A DNA stretch of 64,000 nt, from positions 62,001 to 126,000 of the forward strand of contig CAKMXJ010000001.1 of NCBI GenBank assembly GCA_928724745.1. Direction: 5' to 3'. This DNA is from Anthracocystis setariae (taxonomy: Eukaryota; Basidiomycota; Ustilaginomycetes; Ustilaginales; Ustilaginaceae). Of this stretch, positions 57,714 through 64,000 are shown piece after piece (positions within the stretch are counted from its first letter, which is position 1; the number at the start of each line of letters is the position of its first letter). The translations under genes were made by a program, and so were the position numbers. Below the pieces are notes generated by a model. The model had not been told where the DNA came from, searched no databases, and saw nothing but the letters and a program-made list of their open reading frames with translations.

Positions 57714-59045
57714 ATGCCCGCGCAAAACCCACCCGAGGATGGGGTCCCTGACCCATCCCCAATCAACGCTGCTCCTGAGACCGGCCGGATGGTCCGCTTT
57801 GCCGAGCCCAGCGACGACGCCAACGACCCAGGCACGGGAAGCTCCCCGATCGAGGCAGTCCTTCAGCCCAAGACAGCTTCCGAGCTGCTGGAGGAGCTCA
57901 AACGCCTTCACCACGAGCCCCGATACCACAAGACCAAGGGCTTGTCGCTTATCGAGCGCATCTTGGGCCAGGTCCTTATCCTGGAGACCAAAGCCGACTT
58001 TGGCAAAGCCGTCCAGGACCTCCGAAACGACTTCCAACTCCACACCGCGGAGGTGAAAGCCGGGATCGGGGGCGTTATGCGAAGCAGTGCCAAAACATAC
58101 GCCTCTATCGCTAAAAGAGGCATCAGCACCACCCCAGGCCAACAACACGCCGCCGAACCCGCTAACGACAGGGCCAATCCCATGAGCAACCTCGGACGCC
58201 AGCACCGGATCATCCTTAGCTGCAGGCACTTGCCTTCCGATTCAGACATCAACAAAGAGTCGAACATTCGCCTGCTAGAGCGCATCTCCCCGGCCCTCCA
58301 AGCCGCTACGGGCGTCCAGGCCAAAGAGATTGTCCGCCTCGCAAGCAAGGATATAGCGGTCGTGGTCGAAAGCAGCGACCAGGCCGATTCCATCCTGACC
58401 AAACCCGGCGATTGGGTCCAAGCGGCTTTTCCGGTCCACGACCAAGCCCCCAAGCTCGCCAGGCCTTCCATTCTGGCCAACCGGGCCTTCGTCGTGCACG
58501 GTGTGCCCACCGCCTCTTCCACGGACGGCGTGAGTCAGGAGAACCATCTCCAGGATGTTATTGCGCAGCTTGAGTCTGACAACGGCGTTAAGATCCGCAC
58601 CGGCAAATGGGCGGTACAAGAGCACAAGCTCCGCCAGCGTCGCTACTCGTCCCTCATCCTCGAGGCAGACAGCAAGGAGGATCAGGAGAAAGCGCTGTCT
58701 CACAGGAACTTCAGTCACTACAATCGAATCTTGTCAGTTGAACATTACCGCCCACCCAGTAGCAGACCCCAGCAGTGTAACAACTGCTACCGTTTCGCTC
58801 ACGTCGAGCGGAACTGCAGAGCCAAGCCGGTCTGCGGCCTCTGCGCCGGCAGCCACCGCACTAGGGAGCACAGGGCATGCGGGCCCTGCCTGCTCCCTGG
58901 CCAGGTAGCCACCCCGGGACGAGCCTGCTCCCACCAGGCCACCCGATGCAACAACTGTGGACGCTCGCACGAGGCCTTCAGCGACCTCTGTGAAGTCCGC
59001 AACGAATACTTTGCCCAACACTCCTCTTCGGCCCTCGCCATTTGA
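57714..59045 (+). CDS. LINE ORF1, gag-like nucleic-acid-binding protein
   Basis: 443 residues from the ATG at 57714. The N-terminal half is polar with a helical stretch (VLQPKTASELLEELKRL and LIERILGQVLILE). The middle part resembles the RNA-recognition-like region of I/Tad-type ORF1 proteins. From about residue 354 come zinc knuckles: CNNCYRFAHVERNC (C-x2-C-x4-H-x4-C), CGLCAGSHRTREHRAC and CNNCGRSHEAFSDLC. The protein coats the element RNA to form the particle used for target-primed reverse transcription. Its stop codon at 59043-59045 lies only five bases before the first ATG of ORF2, in a different frame, so ORF2 could be made by reinitiation after termination. Confidence 0.88.
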   Translation: MPAQNPPEDGVPDPSPINAAPETGRMVRFAEPSDDANDPGTGSSPIEAVLQPKTASELLEELKRLHHEPRYHKTKGLSLIERILGQVLILETKADFGKAVQDLRNDFQLHTAEVKAGIGGVMRSSAKTYASIAKRGISTTPGQQHAAEPANDRANPMSNLGRQHRIILSCRHLPSDSDINKESNIRLLERISPALQAATGVQAKEIVRLASKDIAVVVESSDQADSILTKPGDWVQAAFPVHDQAPKLARPSILANRAFVVHGVPTASSTDGVSQENHLQDVIAQLESDNGVKIRTGKWAVQEHKLRQRRYSSLILEADSKEDQEKALSHRNFSHYNRILSVEHYRPPSSRPQQCNNCYRFAHVERNCRAKPVCGLCAGSHRTREHRACGPCLLPGQVATPGRACSHQATRCNNCGRSHEAFSDLCEVRNEYFAQHSSSALAI

Positions 59046-59050
59046 CGTCC

Positions 59051-62000
59051 ATGAAGATCCTACAACTCAATGCACACAGATCGCCAGCGGTCTTACACAG
59101 CCTCCTCAACACTTCCGGCACCGCCGATTTCGACTTTCTACTCATCCAGGAGCCTTTTGCGCTTTTCAACAACATGGTCTCCCACCCAGATTGGCTCCAA
59201 CTAGCCGACCCTGCCAACGTATCTTGGTCGCCGATCTGCGGAGTCCTGCAACGAGCCACCGCCCTACCCGACCGCCGGAGAACGATGATCTATGCACATC
59301 GCAGGGTTAACCCTAGCACCGTGCGCGTCGTTAATCTCAATCACCCGGACATCATAGCAGTCCTCCTCACCGTTGAGGGCCTCCCCGACCCCATCCTCCT
59401 GTGCAATGTTTATAACCCTCCAGCCACAAGCGACTCTGCGCCCCTCATCACCCACCTCCTCGACGCCTACCGAACCCCTCATCGCCTAGTAATTGGCGAC
59501 CTCAACACTCACCACCCTCTATGGGAGTCGGACGTATCAAGAGCCACGCCGTCCGCGGACGCCTTCTTGGCCGCCTTCGGCCAACACGACATGCACCTTG
59601 CAACGCCTGCCGACCTTGGCACCTTCTTGGCACCCAGCGGCAGGTGTAGTACTATCGACCTCGCATTCGGTTCACCCAGCGCGATCAGTGCCGTCCGCCA
59701 AATATCCAGACAGGAGGAGGACCACGGCTCCGACCACTTCGGGGTCGAGGTCTGGCTGGACTGGAGCGTCCCTCCGCCCAGCCCCATTCCCCCCCGCCTC
59801 CGGCCAGAACACCACGAAGTGTTCGCAGCACAGGCAGCCAGGACCTGGGAATATCTCGGGATCAGCCCGCCGCCGCAGGCCACGGCTGAGGCAGTGGAGG
59901 CGGCAGCGGAGTCCCTCGTCAATGCAATAACCACGGCTTTGGCAGCTGCCACGACCCCCGTTCGTTTGTCACCACGCAGCAAGCCGTGGTTCTCGTGCGA
60001 CCTTCATCGGTTAAGGAGCGCGGTCCGCAAGGCAAGGAGGCAAGTTATGGACGGTTTCATCGATGTTGCGACGTACAGGGAGGAACAGAGACAGTACAAA
60101 AGGGCCATCCGTACGGCCAAGAAGGAGGCTTTCAAGAGGAGTTTCGCTGAGGTGGAAAACCCGCAGGCGCTCTGGAAGCTTGCTAAGCTCAGCTCCGGCG
60201 GGAGCAACGCCGCCAAAATCGCAACCCTCCAATCCCCTGGTAGACCAGAAGCGTGCTCCCAGGCGGAAAAGGAGCAAGTCCTCGCCGCCGAGTTTATCAT
60301 ACCTCCCCGCCCCGGCGGTGGCGATGAGACCCAGCCGCCCGCCGCCAACCGCTCTGTCCCCAGCTCCGCCTCTCGCCACGGTCTCCAGTCCGACTGGCCA
60401 CCCATCACTCATGATGAAGTGGCACGTCGTATTGCCAAGGCCAAATCTCGCTCGGCCCCCGGCCCTGATGGGATATCGTGGGTGCACGTCAAGGTACTGG
60501 CCGAGCTTTGGCCGGACTTCACCAGCATCTTGGCCAAGCTCTTCAACGCCTGTGTGCTTGACGCCGGCCATCACCCCTCATCTTTCAAGACAGCGACTGT
60601 GGCTGTCCTCCGCAAACCAAGGAAGACCGACTACTCTGTGGCGACTGCATACCGTCCCATCAGCCTTCTACCAGTGTTGGGCAAGCTCCTCGAGGGCATC
60701 GTCGCTGCACGAATCATAGCTGAAGCCGAGTCAAATCACAGACTCATCACTCCGCGACACTATGGGGGCCGCCCTGGCCGGAGCACAGGCGATGCACTCC
60801 TCCAGATCCACGACTTCATCCGGCAAGCTCTCAGGAACAAGCACCATTGCGCCGTCATTGCGATGGATGTGAAGGGGGCGTATAACGCAGTGCAACCAAG
60901 GGCGCTACAAGCGGCACTCACGAAAGCGGGCCTACCACAGTGCGTGACTAGATGGGCCTCCTCGTTTATGACCGGGAGATCCGCCCAGTTACGACTTGAG
61001 CGCACGTTCACGGGCCCACTCCGCCGCACGGCCGTTGGTTTACCTCAAGGGTCCCCGATCTCCCAGCTGTTCTGGCTCATCTACAGCCGGGGCATGGTGG
61101 AGGTCAAGCCCCAATCCAAGGTGCTCTCAATCGGGTGGGTTGACGACAAGACCCTGCTCGTACGGGGAAGCCTGGCGGACATTAAGGACAGAATCGACAG
61201 CGCGCTCATGCCTGCCCTAGAATGGGCAGCCGAGTGCTCAGCTGTCTTCGACGAAGGCAAATCCGGATACTTTGTTGCTGCGCCAGGTGGAGCGCCGGTG
61301 AGCCTGGGGGACTTGACCTATGATACCTTCAGGCTAGTGCGGAGAGACGACCTCAAAATTCTAGGACTTACGTTCAACGCCAGGCTTACCTGGACTAAGC
61401 ACGTGAACGAGGTCCACGCTAAGGCCAGCAACGCGCTAGGCTCCCTGCTAGCCTGGGGCAACAGACGGTGGGGTTTCAGTCTCACCCAGCAACGACTGTT
61501 GTACACAGCGGGAGTCCTCCCCATCATGACATATGCTTGCGCAGTCTGGCACCGCCCAAAACGATCCGCCAACCTCATTCGACCTCTCCTCACTGTCCAG
61601 CGCCGCGCCGGAATCCTTATCACTGGCTGCTTCAATTCGACCTCCACCGACGCCATCAACTTCGAGGCGGCTCTCCTCCCGCTCGACATCGCGCTAGAGC
61701 TGCGCGCCGGCCTGGACCTAGTCCGACTGCTCAGCGCTTCACCTGAGCACCCATGCCGGGCGACTGTCGACAGAGCCCTTCGCCGCCGCCCCAACACACA
61801 ACCAGGTGCGCTGCATGTATGGATCGAACATTGGCAACTGCACAAACACGGCCCCACACTCCCAAAGCTCTCCAGACAGGCCCCGTTTATTACTCTCCCG
61901 ACCATCGCCGTCTCGGCTTCCAAGGATGAGGCCATCGCCCTTCACGAGCGCCTCACGAAAGGGGCGAGGCCCGATCAAGACATCGCCTACACAGACGGGT

Positions 62001-62815
62001 CTCTCAAGGCAGGGGTTGCGGCCTTATCGTACAACCTACTCCGAGGTGAAGCCACGGTCGAGTATGCCGAAGCCATTGGGCTGGGTTCCTCCGTCTTTCG
62101 AGCCGAGGTCCTCGCTCTCAGGCGGCTCCTAAGCCGGGAGTCGCTCCGCCCTGGCGCTACGATCTTTTGTGATAGCCAGGCGGCAGTCAAGGCTGTAGGA
62201 GGCGGCCCCTCCACCGACTGTGACGTAGCAGAGGTGCAGAAGTTAGCCTCCACCGCTTCGGCCATGATTGTGTGGGTCCCGGGGCACGTCGGAGTTCCTG
62301 GCAACGAACGGGCCGACCAGCTAGCCCAGGATGCGGCCGACTCCAACAGCGAGCTCCGGGCATCTCACGCTGAGCCCACAGTCATCAGACGAAGCCTCAA
62401 GGAAAAGGCGCTTGCGTCCTGGCGGACCCGCTGGTCCACGTCCAGCAAAGGCAGTGGATTGCGGGCGTTCAACTTGCTCCCGCTCGGGGGCACACGAGGG
62501 CTCTACAAGAGGCTGAACAGAAGACAGACTTCGCTCATCGCCCAATTACGGACCAACCACTTGGGCCTGGGCGAGTACCTCCACCGCCGGCGAGTCCCTG
62601 GCCAGTCCGGCCTCTGCGACACATGTGGGGTCCGCGATGACCGCGCTCACCTGTTGAGATGTCGGAAACTCCAGAACGCCAGGTCGGCCCTGGAACGGCA
62701 GCTCGTCGAGGCCCGGGCCCTCAGGCCCGGCCAAGCCCTGGTTTCACTTCGAGCCTTGGCAAATCGGGCGGATCGGGTCAAGGCTTTGGCCGATTTCTTG
62801 TCGCACAGGCTGTAG
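59051..62815 (+). CDS. LINE ORF2: AP endonuclease, reverse transcriptase, RNase H
   Basis: 1254 residues from the ATG at 59051. The endonuclease (about 1-225) has LQLNAHRS, LLIQEPF, GDLNTHHPLWESD and SDHFGVEV. The reverse transcriptase (about 440-720) has KSRSAPGPDGISWVH, AYRPISLLPVLGK, VIAMDVKGAYNAV, GLPQGSPISQLFW and the active site GWVDDKTLL near residue 695, with Val where most relatives have Ala. The RNase H (about 978-1090) shows YTDGS, RAEVLALRRLL, FCDSQAAV and GHVGVPGNERADQLA, so D, E, D, and the late H and D are all present. A CCHC-like motif (CDTCGVRDDRAHLLRC) lies near residue 1190. This order places the element with I/Tad1-type LINEs. All catalytic residues I can check are intact. 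Confidence 0.94.
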   Translation: MKILQLNAHRSPAVLHSLLNTSGTADFDFLLIQEPFALFNNMVSHPDWLQLADPANVSWSPICGVLQRATALPDRRRTMIYAHRRVNPSTVRVVNLNHPDIIAVLLTVEGLPDPILLCNVYNPPATSDSAPLITHLLDAYRTPHRLVIGDLNTHHPLWESDVSRATPSADAFLAAFGQHDMHLATPADLGTFLAPSGRCSTIDLAFGSPSAISAVRQISRQEEDHGSDHFGVEVWLDWSVPPPSPIPPRLRPEHHEVFAAQAARTWEYLGISPPPQATAEAVEAAAESLVNAITTALAAATTPVRLSPRSKPWFSCDLHRLRSAVRKARRQVMDGFIDVATYREEQRQYKRAIRTAKKEAFKRSFAEVENPQALWKLAKLSSGGSNAAKIATLQSPGRPEACSQAEKEQVLAAEFIIPPRPGGGDETQPPAANRSVPSSASRHGLQSDWPPITHDEVARRIAKAKSRSAPGPDGISWVHVKVLAELWPDFTSILAKLFNACVLDAGHHPSSFKTATVAVLRKPRKTDYSVATAYRPISLLPVLGKLLEGIVAARIIAEAESNHRLITPRHYGGRPGRSTGDALLQIHDFIRQALRNKHHCAVIAMDVKGAYNAVQPRALQAALTKAGLPQCVTRWASSFMTGRSAQLRLERTFTGPLRRTAVGLPQGSPISQLFWLIYSRGMVEVKPQSKVLSIGWVDDKTLLVRGSLADIKDRIDSALMPALEWAAECSAVFDEGKSGYFVAAPGGAPVSLGDLTYDTFRLVRRDDLKILGLTFNARLTWTKHVNEVHAKASNALGSLLAWGNRRWGFSLTQQRLLYTAGVLPIMTYACAVWHRPKRSANLIRPLLTVQRRAGILITGCFNSTSTDAINFEAALLPLDIALELRAGLDLVRLLSASPEHPCRATVDRALRRRPNTQPGALHVWIEHWQLHKHGPTLPKLSRQAPFITLPTIAVSASKDEAIALHERLTKGARPDQDIAYTDGSLKAGVAALSYNLLRGEATVEYAEAIGLGSSVFRAEVLALRRLLSRESLRPGATIFCDSQAAVKAVGGGPSTDCDVAEVQKLASTASAMIVWVPGHVGVPGNERADQLAQDAADSNSELRASHAEPTVIRRSLKEKALASWRTRWSTSSKGSGLRAFNLLPLGGTRGLYKRLNRRQTSLIAQLRTNHLGLGEYLHRRRVPGQSGLCDTCGVRDDRAHLLRCRKLQNARSALERQLVEARALRPGQALVSLRALANRADRVKALADFLSHRL

Positions 62816-63584
62816 TCCTACTCCGCCTCCCGAGCTTCAGCATTTTCACGCGTTTTTCCCGTCGAGCTTGACAGCCATATCCTGGCTCACGACCACCATC
62901 ATCGCATCCACGCCTACCAACATCAGACCCCCGGCCAACTCACCGTCCCCAGCACCTCGACCGCCCTACACTACCCCATTCCACATGCGATCACCATCAT
63001 CACAGGTCACCACGGCCCAGCCCTGCCCGCCGTGGGTCTCGCCCAGCAAGGTCAAGACGGACCACCCCTCCTCCCCCCGCCTCCCACCAACACCGCCCCT
63101 GAGCCCGCCGCCCAAGCGACGGGCCCCGGCCGACGCTTCTCCCAACACGAAAGTCGACAAGAACCGCCCCGCCCACCCAACCTTCCAACACCCCGGATTC
63201 CAACTACTTCAAGATGACTTCAGCATCTTCTGCTCCAAAACCGAGTCTCCAAAGGTCAGCGAGTCGGGCTTCTGCGAGTGGAACTGGTTAACGGAACCGC
63301 CCGCATCCTCCAAAAGGCCGAAACGCCCGGCCCAGAGCCGGAAACGCCCGAAACGCAACTAGCAATTCTAGCGCCTCGGCGCCGGAGACACCTCACCCTC
63401 ACCCCCCACACGACGTCTTCATCAAGGGCGCCACCACGGCGTCCGCCACAGTCATTCCAAGTAAGCCCTGCCGTCTTCTCTCTGCTTTTCCGCATAGCAT
63501 GCCATTCCGGCGCATTTGTAAACACTTGTCAGCATCGTTTCTCAATTCCCGCATGGGCCAATGGCCTAGATCGGCGTATGATTC
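62816..63584 (+). other. LINE 3' untranslated region
   Basis: About 770 bases between the ORF2 stop and the poly(A) tail. It is C-rich and Pro-codon-rich in two frames and contains frames of 164 and 190 residues, without recognisable domains. It is best read as the trailer of the element, possibly with remnants of coding sequence. Confidence 0.7.
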
Positions 63585-63610
63585 AAAAAAAAAAAAAAAA
63601 AAAAAAAAAA
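63585..63610 (+). repeat. Poly(A) tail of the LINE
   Basis: 26 consecutive adenines immediately before the right copy of the target duplication, the expected 3' end of a LINE made by target-primed reverse transcription. Confidence 0.9.
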
Positions 63611-63621
63611 CACAGCCGCCC
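63608..63621 (+). repeat. Target-site duplication, right copy
   Basis: Identical to 57513-57526. The first three A's are ambiguous with the tail. Confidence 0.85.
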
Positions 63622-64000
63622 ATTGCACAGTACCGTACTGTACTATCCAGCGCAACCGCCACGTCAAACCTCATCTACCTGCAACCACTTTACTGTGTTC
63701 CTATCCAGGCACAACCGATTGATGCTCGCCACCTCGCTTGCGATCGGAAATGATAATCACGACCCTGAGCCAAGCCCATGTGTGCACTCTCCGTTTGAAT
63801 ACCCTAGCGCAGTTGTCCGAGTTGACAGTTTCGTCCGTTGCCCCCTTTAGGTCCGCACAACCGCCAGCTACAGCATTTCGCGGTCCTGTACTGCTTCCGT
63901 AGCCGTACCCGAGCCCGTACCAGTACCCGTACCCGTACACTATCACGGTGTAATGTTCGACTCCTCCACTTCCTATCGCTGCTCCCCGCTCGCCTCGTTC
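63622..64000. other. Right flank, no gene seen
   Basis: This continues the gene-free segment interrupted by the LINE. It holds a degenerate hexamer cluster (CCGTAC/CAGTAC) at 63900-63940. No coding sequence was recognised up to the window edge. Confidence 0.45.

Larger units (their letters stand above)
57513..63621 (+). mobile_element. Complete non-LTR retrotransposon (LINE, Tad/I-like) with target duplication
   Basis: The element runs from about 57527 to a poly(A) tail at 63585-63610. The 14 bases at 57513-57526 (AAACACAGCCGCCC) recur at 63608-63621 directly after the tail. At least the 11 bases beyond the A's are an unambiguous target-site duplication. Two intact reading frames lie between: a gag-like ORF1 and an ORF2 with AP endonuclease, reverse transcriptase and RNase H. 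The 5' leader is 187 bases and the 3' trailer about 770 bases. Intact frames and a perfect duplication point to a recent insertion that may still be active. Confidence 0.92.

Noticed and set aside
62868..63850. Frames of 164 and 190 residues behind LINE ORF2
   Set aside because: Pro/Ser-rich readings of the C-rich trailer; the second crosses the poly(A) tail and insertion boundary.
1..64000. tRNA genes, CRISPR arrays, telomere repeats
   Set aside because: No T-loop with matching acceptor stem, no spaced direct repeats, and no TTAGGG arrays were found by reading both strands.

Overview
This window reads as nuclear DNA of a basidiomycete smut fungus (Ustilaginales, Ustilago/Sporisorium-like). 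The evidence is single-copy eukaryotic housekeeping genes that are mostly uninterrupted over several kilobases, the few introns being short GT-AG introns confined mainly to small highly expressed genes. Intergenic DNA is rich in microsatellites, there is a dispersed single 5S rRNA gene, and a Tad/I-type LINE and a PIF/Harbinger element flank the gene-rich core. The genus is inferred, not proven.

Left edge (1-2.3 kb): a PIF/Harbinger transposon cut by the window start, with a DDE transposase facing a Myb/SANT-like accessory gene tail to tail. 3.2-15.3 kb: the ribosomal-protein chaperone gene RRB1/GRWD1 (one intron), the TORC1 subunit Raptor/KOG1, and the U2 snRNP SF3b subunit RSE1/SF3B3. 16.3-18.9 kb: a four-helix membrane protein of unknown function, then a non-coding stretch holding a 0.5-kb foldback element. 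18.9-31.6 kb: SMC6, a ketopantoate-reductase-like gene, TAF1, and a GCFC/PAXBP1-like splicing factor. 31.6-41 kb: UTP25 and LSG1 share a divergent poly(dA:dT)-rich promoter, followed by mitochondrial ribosomal protein mL49, SEC61-gamma (five exons including a 5-nt microexon) and RPL35 (its start codon alone in exon 1). 41-53.3 kb: a large serine-rich membrane-anchored protein, SF3B5 (two exons), a 5S rRNA gene, a bacterial-I.5-like lipase and a Zn(2)Cys(6) transcription factor. 53.3-57.5 kb is gene-free and repeat-rich. 57.5-63.6 kb is a complete LINE with two intact reading frames, a poly(A) tail and a 14-bp target-site duplication.

Functionally the core is housekeeping. Ribosome synthesis and growth control are represented by RRB1, UTP25, LSG1, RPL35, the 5S gene and TORC1 Raptor. 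Pre-mRNA splicing is represented by SF3B3, SF3B5 and the GCFC protein. Transcription is covered by TAF1 and the zinc-cluster factor, genome maintenance by SMC6, and secretion by SEC61-gamma. I see no secondary-metabolite, effector or mating-type cluster. The most unusual points are the SEC61-gamma microexon, the RPL35 start-codon exon, the foldback element, the intact LINE, and the many pentanucleotide arrays.
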